From contig CAKTAK010000004.1 in NCBI GenBank assembly GCA_934527315.1, forward strand, positions 1 to 64,000: 64,000 bases of DNA. The letters run 5' to 3'. This document shows, piece by piece, positions 17,145 to 25,088 of the stretch (its first letter is position 1; every line of letters starts with the position of its first letter). This DNA is from HGM13010 sp934527315. Its GTDB lineage: Bacteria; Bacillota; Clostridia; Oscillospirales; Oscillospiraceae. A program made the translations under genes and the position numbers. A model generated the notes under the pieces. That model was not told where the DNA came from, searched no databases, and saw only the letters and a list, made by a program, of their open reading frames with translations.

Positions 17145-18509
17145 TTATTCCCAGAATTCCTTGCTGCCGCACAAATGCGCCAGCCGCGTCCGCAAGTCCA
17201 GCATTGCCGTATACGTGGGAATCATATACACCGGCAGGCTCTGCCCGCTCACCTGCTGAATCAGCGCGTCAAAATCCCGCTCCACGCGGATATTTTCCGC
17301 CGGGATTCCCGCGTATTTCAAACGCAGGGCCATATCATCGGCACGAATACCGGAAACAACCACCGGACCGTTGTACTTTTCCGCAAATCGTTCATATTCC
17401 GCGTCCCAAATCCAGGAAATATCCGTGGAATCAGCCGCCTTGTCATTCAGCAGAAATACCGGCAGGAACGTCTGCTCCAAGCCGTTGAGATACTCAAACA
17501 CCTGATTGCAGCCCGCCGGGTTTTTCACCAGAATCATACGGATTTCCGTTTCGTTCAGATCGAATTTTTCCATACGTCCGAAGCCGCACCGGAAATTTTC
17601 CGCGCAGGTCAGCGCCGTTTCTCCGTCCAGACCAAAGGACAGCAAAGCGGTAATCGCGCCCACGGCATTGTAAATGTTATACACCGCCGGCAGGTTCACC
17701 CGCACCGTCCGGGTCAGCTCCTCCGTGGCGATTTCCACCGTGGAGCTGTCTGCGTCTTTGCCCAGCATACGGGTTACGGTCACATCGGTTTCCGGCCGGT
17801 GATAGCCGCATTTCGGGCACTCATAATATCCCAAATGGCCGTAAGTACGATATTTGTATACATATTCGGTTTTGCAGCGAATGCAGTGGCTGGCATCGGA
17901 AACCGTAGGTGCCTCGCCGCCGCCCAATGCCTCGCCCAGACCGTAAAATACGCAGACGTTGGGAATATCTCCCGCCAGAGAGGCGGTCAGAGAACAATCC
18001 GCATTCAGACACACCGTTGCCGTGGGAACTCCCAGAATGCCCTCCCGGATATTGCTCAGAGTATGGGTAATCTCGCCGTAGCGGTCCAGCTGGTCACGGA
18101 ACAAATTGGTCACCAGAATGACTTCCGGCTGCACCAGCGGCGCGGTTTTCCGGAACGCCGCCTCGTCACATTCAATGACAGCGCAGGCATGTTTCGGTTT
18201 GCCCGTCAGCGTGGCATTTTCCACCAACAGCGTGGTCACGCCGGACAGCAGGTTGGCGCCGGACCGGTTGGCAAAGTAATCCACCCCCGCGTCAATCAGC
18301 CCCTGCTCCACAATACGGGAACTTGTGGTTTTTCCGTTGGTGCCGGTAACCATAATAATCCGCACGTTTTTTGCCAGCCGCTCCGGCAGACCGGGGTCAA
18401 CCTTCAGTGCAAACCGACCGGGCATATCTGTTCCGCCGCGATGCAGTATCTTGGCTGCCAATTTCACGCAGCGGCAGACAATGATTGCAAGAATCGCTCG
18501 TAAATTCAT
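17145..18509 (-). CDS. murT: Lipid II isoglutaminyl synthase, Mur-ligase subunit
   Basis: MurT uses ATP to amidate the alpha-carboxyl of D-iso-glutamate in lipid II. The 454 residues contain the P-loop TGTNGKTTSS at about 55-64, a Mur ligase middle domain with an inserted four-Cys zinc ribbon (CIRC near 209 and CPKC near 228), and the C-terminal DUF1727 region ending near HLCGSKEFWE. ATG 18509 was chosen because its downstream sequence matches the family. The longer frame running back to 18845 overlaps the lipoprotein gene and is not conserved-looking. Transcription is from a consensus promoter at 18577-18549. Confidence 0.92.
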   Translation of the reverse strand: MNLRAILAIIVCRCVKLAAKILHRGGTDMPGRFALKVDPGLPERLAKNVRIIMVTGTNGKTTSSRIVEQGLIDAGVDYFANRSGANLLSGVTTLLVENATLTGKPKHACAVIECDEAAFRKTAPLVQPEVILVTNLFRDQLDRYGEITHTLSNIREGILGVPTATVCLNADCSLTASLAGDIPNVCVFYGLGEALGGGEAPTVSDASHCIRCKTEYVYKYRTYGHLGYYECPKCGYHRPETDVTVTRMLGKDADSSTVEIATEELTRTVRVNLPAVYNIYNAVGAITALLSFGLDGETALTCAENFRCGFGRMEKFDLNETEIRMILVKNPAGCNQVFEYLNGLEQTFLPVFLLNDKAADSTDISWIWDAEYERFAEKYNGPVVVSGIRADDMALRLKYAGIPAENIRVERDFDALIQQVSGQSLPVYMIPTYTAMLDLRTRLAHLCGSKEFWE

Positions 18510-18548
18510 AAGCTGCTTACTTCCTAACTTCAAAAATTGAACGGGCTT

Positions 18549-18577
18549 ATTATAACGTATTCCACACAGAAATACAA
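18549..18577 (-). promoter_or_regulatory. Sigma-A promoter of murT-gatD
   Basis: On the minus strand, TTGTAT (18577-18572), 17 nt, TATAAT (18554-18549), about 40 nt before the murT start. Confidence 0.8.
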
Positions 18578-18591
18578 TGAAAAGGATAGAA

Positions 18592-18625
18592 AATGGCAGG
18601 CGCCCGATTTCCGGCTGCCTGCCAT
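18592..18625 (-). terminator. Terminator after the DUF3298 lipoprotein gene
   Basis: The perfect stem AATGGCAGGC / GCCTGCCATT is followed on the minus strand by a T-rich stretch. A T-run also follows on the plus side, but no gene ends there on that strand. Confidence 0.7.
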
Positions 18626-18631
18626 TGTTTT

Positions 18632-19831
18632 TTACTTGATTTGTTTCAGATACAACTCGCCGCTGTCGTCCAGCAGAATCTCTGCCGCGTGGGCGGCTCC
18701 GTCCGCGGTTGTATAGTCCACACGGCAGGTTACGGGCAAATAGCTGCTTGCCACGCCAAGCTCCTGAGAGCTGTCCAGCTGCCCCCGGGTGGGGAAGGTC
18801 TGCCAGATACCGAACTGCTCTCCGTCTGCCAGATGACTGCACCACAAATCGGAATTCGGCACCTCGTCCAATGTGCTGTAATAGCCCACCGTGGACACGG
18901 ACAGCCGATACACATCGCCCTCCGCAGTGAATACCACGTGCCGGTCATCATCGGAAGTCTTTTCCCCGTCATAGACCAAATGCTCGCCGTCGGTCAGCTC
19001 CATGGTCAAGCTGCCAATGCCGCTGCCGCTTGCAATCGGCTCCGGCAGGTATTCCTCCCGAATGTATCCCTCCAATGACTCATAGGGAATGGGGAATGTC
19101 AACGTACCGCATGCAAAGGACGCCAGCATATACGGCTGGGCGATAAACACGATTCCGTCCTCATCAAAATACCACAAGCCGTCTTCCACAACGTCCGGAA
19201 TGGAAAGTTCATAGTCGTTAAAAAACAGGGACTCCCCATCGTCGAACTGATATTGACCACTCTGACTCAGCGTGAGGATATAGGATTCCGCGAACTGCCG
19301 GAACTCCGTTTCGTCCACGCAGATGTCTGCCAGCATCAGTGTCTGACCGGTTTGGCTGTCAAAGGTCCGGCCGGATTCCGCTCCATAGCCGTGAGCGCCG
19401 CCCGTATAAGTATAGAAAGTCGGCACAAAGCTCAGCACTTTGCTATCCGCCCGGGCGACCGACATGGTTGTGGACAAAATATAGGGGGTGGCGGCTATAT
19501 CCCCATAGGTTTCATACCAATCCGCCGCCTCTTCTTTCATCGCATCGACACTGAAATCCGAACCATGCAGGAAAACATCCCGGTCCGATTTCCATGCCTC
19601 GTTGATTGTTTCCGCGCCGGGGATTCCCGTAACCGTTGGCATTTGATAATCATACTGCAAAGCGATTTCTCCGCTGTCTGTGGTCACATCTCCCGTGGTG
19701 GTCGCAAACTGAACCCAAACACCGTCCGGCTGCTCCGTTTGAACGGTTTGTCCGTTTTCCTTGCCGCAAGCGGTCAGACTTGCCGTCAGCAGCAGCGCCA
19801 ATCCCGCAGCGGTCCATTGCTTTTTCTTCAT
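18632..19831 (-). CDS. DUF3298-type lipoprotein
   Basis: The 399 residues begin with a lipoprotein signal peptide whose lipobox is SLTAC, giving a lipid-anchored Cys at about 22. The mature part has a DUF4163/DUF3298 arrangement like the outer part of RsiV. It contains YTGGAHG near 142 and, around 220-260, the segment ending LTFPIPYESL. The C-terminal 120 residues are a separate beta-rich part not recognised. RsiV-like modules bind lysozyme or other ligands; that role here is only possible. It is divergent from the BaiB-like ligase gene, with 298 bp between them. Start ATG 19831 follows GAGGAGGG. Confidence 0.75.
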   Translation of the reverse strand: MKKKQWTAAGLALLLTASLTACGKENGQTVQTEQPDGVWVQFATTTGDVTTDSGEIALQYDYQMPTVTGIPGAETINEAWKSDRDVFLHGSDFSVDAMKEEAADWYETYGDIAATPYILSTTMSVARADSKVLSFVPTFYTYTGGAHGYGAESGRTFDSQTGQTLMLADICVDETEFRQFAESYILTLSQSGQYQFDDGESLFFNDYELSIPDVVEDGLWYFDEDGIVFIAQPYMLASFACGTLTFPIPYESLEGYIREEYLPEPIASGSGIGSLTMELTDGEHLVYDGEKTSDDDRHVVFTAEGDVYRLSVSTVGYYSTLDEVPNSDLWCSHLADGEQFGIWQTFPTRGQLDSSQELGVASSYLPVTCRVDYTTADGAAHAAEILLDDSGELYLKQIK

Positions 19832-20064
19832 ATCATACCCTCCTCGGCAAAATTTTTTATAGTTCTGTTTTCCACAATTCTACCATATATGACGCAATTT
19901 CTCCAAAATTGTTCCGCCTTTTTCGTCATTTTTCCCTGCCAATTCTTCCTGCCCATTTTTGGCGAAAAAAGCGAAATTTCCGGTTTCGTCAGGAATTCAA
20001 CAATCCTTTCAGTATTTCTTAACGTTTTGTCATACATTTAAATTTATATTCATGTAATATTACA

Positions 20065-20101
20065 CTGCTATGACTATCTGTCATGCAGTTGTATTTATAA
20101 T
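20065..20101 (+). promoter_or_regulatory. Promoter of the BaiB-like gene with inverted repeat over the -35 region
   Basis: A perfect TATAAT at 20096-20101 has no good -35. In its place lies an inverted repeat: left arm CTGCTATGAC (20065-20074), centre TATCT, right arm GTCATGCAG (20080-20088), with a one-base bulge. This layout suits an activator-dependent promoter or an operator. The remaining spacer back to 19832 shows only a TAGAAT-type -10 for the divergent lipoprotein gene (19882-19877). Confidence 0.55.
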
Positions 20102-20129
20102 GTATATTGGATTGTGACGAGGTTCAGTT

Positions 20130-21809
20130 ATGAAAGAGGAAAAGAAAATTCCGGGGGTTGCCGATGTGAAGAAGTTGAAACACTTCAACATCTACAACCA
20201 CAACGATGTACAGTTTGAGCCGACCTTCGTTTCCGTAGGCCGCCAGATTGAGAGCATTGCCCAGACCAAGCCCAACGAAATTGCTGTGATTGAAATTTCT
20301 AAGGACGATACGGAAGTCAAAACAGCCACTTGGAAAGACCTGTATCTGAAATCCAACCAGCTGGCATGGCTGCTCAAGGAAGAGGGCATCACCAATACCA
20401 GCACGGTCATGATTTGCCTGCCCAACACCATTGCCCATATTCTCTGCATTTACGCAGCTTGGAAAAACGGCGCCTGCTATCTGCCCATTGCCCCCCGCTC
20501 CACAGACGGGGAAATCGACAACTTCGTGGCCTTGGCAAAACCCGATTTGCTGATTACCGAGGGATATCAGCCGGAAGGCGTTAAGTGCATGACCGTGGAA
20601 ACTCTGATGGAGCGGCTCAACGCTTATTCCGACAAAATGCCCCCCGATATTCTGGCCAATCCCTACCGTGCGCAGACCACCGGCGGCTCCACCGGCAAGC
20701 CGAAACTGATTCGTTTCACCCGCCCCGCCGGAGAATCCGACGAAAGTCTGATGGCATGGTTCTATATGACCGGTATGTTCTTCGGCTGCCGTCAGCTGAT
20801 TTGCGGACCGATGTTCCACAGCGCACCCGCCTCCGCACTGATTACCGGTCTGTGCTGCGGCAACCGCATTGTGATGCCCAACAACTTCAAGCCCGCTGCC
20901 ATTGAGCGGTACATCAAGGATTACGAAATTGAGTGCGTCCAGATGGTGCCCACTCTGATGCACCGTATGCTGAAATTGGATACCTTCAACCCCGAGGACT
21001 TCAAGAGCGTGAAAGCGCTGTCTCACACCGGCGGCTACTGCTCCGCAGAGCTGAAACGGGCATGGATTAACATTCTGGGCGCCAAAAACGTCTACGAAAT
21101 CTACTCCATGAGCGAAATGATCGGTATCACCACCATTCGCGGCGATGAATGGTTGGAGCATCCCGGCAGCGTGGGTCGGCCCTTCGGCGGCTGCAAAATT
21201 TCCGTTCGGGCGGAAGACGGCACGGAGCTGGCGCCCGGCGAAGTGGGCGAGATTTTCATGACCCCCTCCGGCGGCTATCTCCAGACGGAATACATCGGCC
21301 GAGAACAGCTGGCAGACGTGGGCGGCGGATTCCGCAGCGTAGGCGATATGGGCTACGTAGACGATGAGGGCTATCTGTACTTCTCCGACCGGCGGAGCGA
21401 TATGATTGTTACCGGCGGTGAAAACGTATTCGCCGTGGACGTGGAAAACGTCTTTATGGAGCACCCGGACATCAACGACATTGTGGTGGTTGGTATCCCC
21501 GACCCGGAATGGGGCCGTCGGGTTCACGCCGTGGTGGAGGCAAAACGGGAAATGACCTACGACGAATTCCGTCGGTACGGTTGGAAATTCCTGCTCCCCT
21601 TTAAGGTTCCCAAAACCGTTGAGTATGTGGACGCCCTGCCCCGGAAAGACAGCGGCAAAATCAACCGGGCAGAGCTGGCGGAAACCTGCGAAAGATTGCA
21701 GAAAGACCTGGTCAAGCCCTTCGGAATCATCGACACCGGGCTGCGTCAGCTGCTCCGGGAAAGAGCGGCACAGGCAGACGCTGCCGAGGCTGCGGAATCC
21801 AAAAAATAA
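20130..21809 (+). CDS. BaiB-like carboxylic acid CoA ligase (AMP-forming)
   Basis: The 559-residue ANL-superfamily enzyme would activate a carboxylic acid to its CoA ester with ATP. Motifs are TTGGSTGKPK near 183-192, YSMSE near 325, RRSDMIVTGGENV near 421 and catalytic Lys in PRKDSGKINR near 510. Several stretches resemble the bile acid CoA ligase BaiB of Clostridium scindens as remembered, including SALITGL-like, CVQMVPTLMHRMLKL and IRGDEWLEHPGSVGRP. The C-terminus carries about 40 extra residues ending in an Ala/Glu-rich tail. Carnitine-type ligase CaiC is the main alternative. It is followed by a terminator, so it is probably monocistronic. The dehydrogenases and CoA-transferases nearby support a bai-like role. 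Confidence 0.82.
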   Translation: MKEEKKIPGVADVKKLKHFNIYNHNDVQFEPTFVSVGRQIESIAQTKPNEIAVIEISKDDTEVKTATWKDLYLKSNQLAWLLKEEGITNTSTVMICLPNTIAHILCIYAAWKNGACYLPIAPRSTDGEIDNFVALAKPDLLITEGYQPEGVKCMTVETLMERLNAYSDKMPPDILANPYRAQTTGGSTGKPKLIRFTRPAGESDESLMAWFYMTGMFFGCRQLICGPMFHSAPASALITGLCCGNRIVMPNNFKPAAIERYIKDYEIECVQMVPTLMHRMLKLDTFNPEDFKSVKALSHTGGYCSAELKRAWINILGAKNVYEIYSMSEMIGITTIRGDEWLEHPGSVGRPFGGCKISVRAEDGTELAPGEVGEIFMTPSGGYLQTEYIGREQLADVGGGFRSVGDMGYVDDEGYLYFSDRRSDMIVTGGENVFAVDVENVFMEHPDINDIVVVGIPDPEWGRRVHAVVEAKREMTYDEFRRYGWKFLLPFKVPKTVEYVDALPRKDSGKINRAELAETCERLQKDLVKPFGIIDTGLRQLLRERAAQADAAEAAESKK

Positions 21810-21855
21810 TTTTTTTCGGTTCCAATTTTTTCAAATTCGTATCGATCTGTTTTTT

Positions 21856-21905
21856 ACACTCCCGAACGGGCCCTGCGCCCGCTCCGGGAGTGTTGCTTTT
21901 TCCCC
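21856..21905 (+). terminator. Terminator after the BaiB-like gene
   Basis: A long GC-rich hairpin pairs ACACTCCCG with CGGGAGTGT and is extended by ACGGGC/GCCCG, followed by TTGCTTTTT. The rest of the 313-bp spacer is AT-rich and holds the promoter of the next gene. Confidence 0.85.
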
Positions 21906-22047
21906 TCATTTTTCGTAAAATTCTCCCCGGTTTTTACGGATTCTCCGCTGCATTTTTGCAAAATGCCGTTCTTTTGCAGATTGCGCATAAAATAACAAAA
22001 TCTTCCATTTTGAGTGCCAAACCCAATCAGAATACTTATCTTTCTTC

Positions 22048-22095
22048 AAAAATTGTTCTGAAAAACTTGCTTTTTGTCCGAAAAATTGTTATTAT
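22048..22095 (+). promoter_or_regulatory. Promoter of the AraC-type regulator with a direct repeat
   Basis: TTGCTT (22067-22072), 17 nt, TATTAT (22090-22095). The ten-mer AAAAATTGTT occurs at 22048-22057 and 22081-22090, 33 bp apart, which is about three helical turns. AraC proteins often bind direct repeats, so autoregulation is possible. The AT-rich sequence weakens the case. Confidence 0.5.
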
Positions 22096-22122
22096 TCCAG
22101 AAGAAAAAGGCAGGTGTTCCCC

Positions 22123-23358
22123 ATGATTACCCAAAGAAAAGCCATGCCTCTGTGCGATAAACCGGAATGTGGGATGTTCTCCTCTCCGGATAAGCTGCTG
22201 CAGATGCAAAAACTGACGATTTCAGATCATATCGGTCCGCTGGCGGAAGACGATTCTCTATTCCTTTACGTCACCGGCGGCCGCGGCTACGCAACCATCA
22301 ACGGCGTGGTGTTTGACCTGAAACCCGGCTGTTTTCTCTGGCTGCAGTCTTACCATGTCTTCAGCCTGGAATCGGTCTGGGGCGAATCTCTGGAATTAAC
22401 CGCCATGGTATATGATTACCCCTTGTCCAGCTATATGACCTTCCGCTCGGACCACACCCGGGACCGGAATCTGTGGGCTTTTGCCTCCTCTCCCCCGGTG
22501 TTTCAGTTGGAAGGTCCCAAACGGGAACGGCTGGAAATGATGCTCCGGGAATTCGAGTTTTACAACAATGACCACGATTCCGGCAGCAATCTGATTAAAT
22601 GCGCCATTCTGGGGCAGATGTCCTATTTCTTCTTCGCGCTGTGCGACCAATACCGCAGCCAGTTTCCCTACGTTCGCCATCAATGGCCCATGGGCTGGGT
22701 GCTCAGTCTGTATATTGCTTATTACTGCGCCGAGGATTTGGACCCGAAAGACGTGGCCGACCTGTTCGGCATTAGCGTGGGTACACTGAACCGGGAATTG
22801 CGCATCATTACTGGTATGAACTTTGCCCAGTCTCTGAACCGCGCCCGGGTCAATCTGGCCGCCGGCGCCATTCTGTTCAGCGAGCTGTCTTTCCACTTTT
22901 TGTCCACCTACTGCGGTTTCCGCTCCGAAGTGGCTTTTTACCGCACGTTCAAGGAGCAGAAAGGCATGACTCCCCAAGAATATCGGGAGTATGCCGTCCA
23001 CTATACCGGCGTTCCCCGGAAAATGGTCAGCGAAACCGTGGAACGGATTCTGTACTATATCCACTCCAACTACCGGGAGCAGATCAGCCTGAAATCCATG
23101 GCCCAGGATTTGTATATCTCCGAGAATATCATCCGCACCCTGCTCCGGGAAAATCTGAACACCAGCTTTAAAGACATTCTCTCCGCCTACCGCATTCGTT
23201 ATGCCGAGGCGCTGCTGGTGGTAACGGACCTGCCCATTCTGGATATTTCCTTGGCCTCCGGTTTTAACTCCGAACGGACGTTTACCCGGTTGTTCAAGGA
23301 CCGAAACGGCATCACGCCCAGCACCTTCCGGAATCAACACATGAGGGAGACAACATGA
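22123..23358 (+). CDS. AraC-family regulator with two C-terminal DNA-binding domains
   Basis: The 411-residue protein has an N-terminal cupin-like ligand domain (about 25-120), then one AraC helix-turn-helix pair (about 190-285, ending FKEQKGMTPQEYREY) and a second complete one (about 300-405, ending FKDRNGITPSTFRNQH). Usual members have a single pair. ATG 22123 has AGGTG 6 nt before it; a GTG at 22114 is less likely. It overlaps the next gene by ATGA. Its location between the ligase and dehydrogenase genes parallels AraC-type BaiR/BarA regulators near bai operons. That suggests it senses the island's substrate (inference). Confidence 0.8.
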   Translation: MITQRKAMPLCDKPECGMFSSPDKLLQMQKLTISDHIGPLAEDDSLFLYVTGGRGYATINGVVFDLKPGCFLWLQSYHVFSLESVWGESLELTAMVYDYPLSSYMTFRSDHTRDRNLWAFASSPPVFQLEGPKRERLEMMLREFEFYNNDHDSGSNLIKCAILGQMSYFFFALCDQYRSQFPYVRHQWPMGWVLSLYIAYYCAEDLDPKDVADLFGISVGTLNRELRIITGMNFAQSLNRARVNLAAGAILFSELSFHFLSTYCGFRSEVAFYRTFKEQKGMTPQEYREYAVHYTGVPRKMVSETVERILYYIHSNYREQISLKSMAQDLYISENIIRTLLRENLNTSFKDILSAYRIRYAEALLVVTDLPILDISLASGFNSERTFTRLFKDRNGITPSTFRNQHMRETT

Positions 23359-23891
23359 AAAAGCTCAAATACTCCGCACCCTTCGACAGTCGAGATTATT
23401 TCACCCAGAATATTCTCCCCACAGCCATTTTGGCTGACCAGAAAACCATTCGGAAACAGATTCCCTACCGGCAGCATGACGATTTGGAAATTCTTCTGAT
23501 TCGTCAGGGCTCCGGCACCATTACGGTCAACGCGGTGGAATACCCCGTCACCCGTGGGGATTTGTTCTGTTTCAGCCCTTATCATTTCCACCGTCTGGAC
23601 GCGGTGGACGGCGACAAGCTGGAGGTTTCCGAGTGCCATGTGAACAGCGGCGTTTACTTTTACGTGACCGCCTGCCCCTACTATCACACGGAGGAAACCA
23701 CCGCCCTGCCCTACCCTCATCTGCACGTCAAATTGAGCGAATCCCAGACCCGGCAGGTGGAATATCTGCTGGACGGCATCGCCATGGAAAGCGCCCAGAA
23801 AAACATTCAGGAGAATCAATCCTGTTTCTTCCTGCTGATGAAACTGTTCGGCATTGTGGAGCGCTGTGCCGTAAAGCCGGACGCAGACTGA
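23355..23891 (+). CDS. AraC-type cupin ligand-binding protein without HTH
   Basis: The 178 residues match the sensor half of AraC regulators: PYRQHDDLEILLIRQGSGTI, then VTRGDLFCFSPYHFHRL, then a helical end. No helix-turn-helix follows before the stop. The ATG at 23355 overlaps the stop of the two-HTH regulator and has GAGGGAGA upstream, so the two are translationally coupled. It may bind the inducer or form a heterodimer with the partner. It is not a simple truncation of an AraC gene, since no second half lies downstream. Confidence 0.7.
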   Translation: MKKLKYSAPFDSRDYFTQNILPTAILADQKTIRKQIPYRQHDDLEILLIRQGSGTITVNAVEYPVTRGDLFCFSPYHFHRLDAVDGDKLEVSECHVNSGVYFYVTACPYYHTEETTALPYPHLHVKLSESQTRQVEYLLDGIAMESAQKNIQENQSCFFLLMKLFGIVERCAVKPDAD

Positions 23892-23969
23892 ATTCTGGGA
23901 TTTTTGCTCAGATTTTTCATGAAAATTCTAAGGAAAACGTCAAAAATATAACGCCCCGGACTTTTATGC

Positions 23970-24015
23970 TTGACTTCCATCTGGACTGTTGATATCATTG
24001 CTGTTTGATGATATC
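23970..24015 (+). promoter_or_regulatory. Promoter of the first BaiA-like gene with operator-like inverted repeat
   Basis: TTGACT (23970-23975), 17 nt, TATCAT (23993-23998). The inverted repeat GATATCA (23991-23997) / TGATATC (24009-24015) covers the -10 and the start of transcription. A GC-rich hairpin GGGGC...GCCCC follows in the leader (about 24040-24062). Confidence 0.7.
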
Positions 24016-24103
24016 TATTGTTTTTCTGTAAAAAACATGGGGCGGTCAAGCTGTCTGCCCCGCATTTTCCCATATTGCACGATTGATTGGAGGAGGCTTA
24101 CCC

Positions 24104-24859
24104 ATGGGACATCATTTGATGGATGGTAAAACTGTCTTTCTGACAGGTGGAGCCGGAGGAATCGGATTTGCAACTGCTCGTCTGATGTTGGAAGAGGGCG
24201 CGCAGGCTGTTTTAATCACGGATCTGAACGAGGAAGTAACCACAAAGGCTGCCGAAAAGCTGAAAAGCGAGTTCCCCGGCCGGAACATTGAGGCCGCTTG
24301 GCCCAATTTGGGCAGCGAAGAAGAAATCGGTGCCGTAATGCGCGCCTTTGCGGAAAAATACGGAAAGCTGGACGCTGTGCTGTCCATTGCCGGTATTACC
24401 CATAACACGACCATCAAGCGGATGCAGCCCGGTGAGTTTCTCCGTCAGGTGGACGTGAACCTGATTGACACCTACAATGTGGACCGGCAGGCCGGTCTGA
24501 TTATGCGCGAGCAGCGGTTCGGTTCCATTGTGAACACCAGCTCCATCTGCGGTCTGTACGGCAACCCCATGGGCTGCGGTTACGGCGCATCGAAAGCCGG
24601 TGTGATCGGTCTGACCAAGTCTTTGGGCCGCGAGCTGGGCTACTTCAATGTCCGGGTCAACTGCGTTGCGCCCGGCGCAATCCGCACCCCCATGACCGCA
24701 AACCTTTCCAAAGAGGCGCAGGCTGCCGCAGTGGCTAACATTGCGCTGCGCCGCATCGGCGAGCCGGAAGAAGTTGCAAACGTTTTTCTGTTCCTGGCCT
24801 CCGATTTGTCCACCTACTGCACCGCCTCGGTTTACAACGTGGACGGTTTTTCCATCTGA
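24104..24859 (+). CDS. BaiA-like short-chain dehydrogenase 1
   Basis: The 251-residue classical SDR would oxidise or reduce a hydroxyl/keto group with NAD(P). It has the Rossmann glycine motif TGGAGGIG at 14-21, catalytic Ser in NTSSICG, and Tyr159/Lys163 in YGASK. Asp after the second strand (ITDLNEE) suggests NAD(H) preference. The usual NNAG motif reads SIAG. Length and the FPGRN...AGITHNTT region resemble the 3-alpha-hydroxysteroid dehydrogenase BaiA. ATG 24104 follows GGAGGAGG; an upstream TTG at 24083 is unlikely. It has its own promoter and terminator. The substrate is unproven. Confidence 0.8.
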   Translation: MGHHLMDGKTVFLTGGAGGIGFATARLMLEEGAQAVLITDLNEEVTTKAAEKLKSEFPGRNIEAAWPNLGSEEEIGAVMRAFAEKYGKLDAVLSIAGITHNTTIKRMQPGEFLRQVDVNLIDTYNVDRQAGLIMREQRFGSIVNTSSICGLYGNPMGCGYGASKAGVIGLTKSLGRELGYFNVRVNCVAPGAIRTPMTANLSKEAQAAAVANIALRRIGEPEEVANVFLFLASDLSTYCTASVYNVDGFSI

Positions 24860-24912
24860 AAAACGCCGGAAACCCTTGAAAAATAAGGAGTTTTTACGTA
24901 TATTCTATAAGG

Positions 24913-24951
24913 ACAATGCCGCAGATAGAACATATCTGCGGCATTGTTTTT
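24913..24951 (+). terminator. Terminator after BaiA-like gene 1
   Basis: The perfect 15-bp stem ACAATGCCGCAGATA / TATCTGCGGCATTGT with loop GAACA is followed by TTTTATT. Confidence 0.92.
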
Positions 24952-24999
24952 ATTCACTATGCACAATTTTTGACAATCTGATTTAAGCAAAACGATTTC

Positions 25000-25028
25000 T
25001 TGACTTCCTGCACACAGCGTGATAATAT
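25000..25028 (+). promoter_or_regulatory. Promoter of the second BaiA-like gene
   Basis: TTGACT (25000-25005), 17 nt, TAATAT (25023-25028). It shares CTTGACTTCC-N11-TGATA with the promoter of BaiA-like gene 1 at identical spacing. Both genes also share the leader end ATTGATTGGAGGA. Confidence 0.7.
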
Positions 25029-25088
25029 TAACAACAAGAGCGAATGATTCACACTACGCTACTGAATTATTGATTGGAGGAAATTCAC

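Noticed and set aside
16380..18503. A 707-codon open frame antisense to gatD and murT
   Set aside because: The minus-strand genes have clear motifs, promoter and ribosome sites; the plus-strand frame has odd His/Gln-rich composition and no start signal.
17145..18845. A longer murT frame starting at 18845
   Set aside because: The extra 112 residues overlap the lipoprotein gene's end and its terminator, have no family match, and the promoter at 18577-18549 lies inside them.
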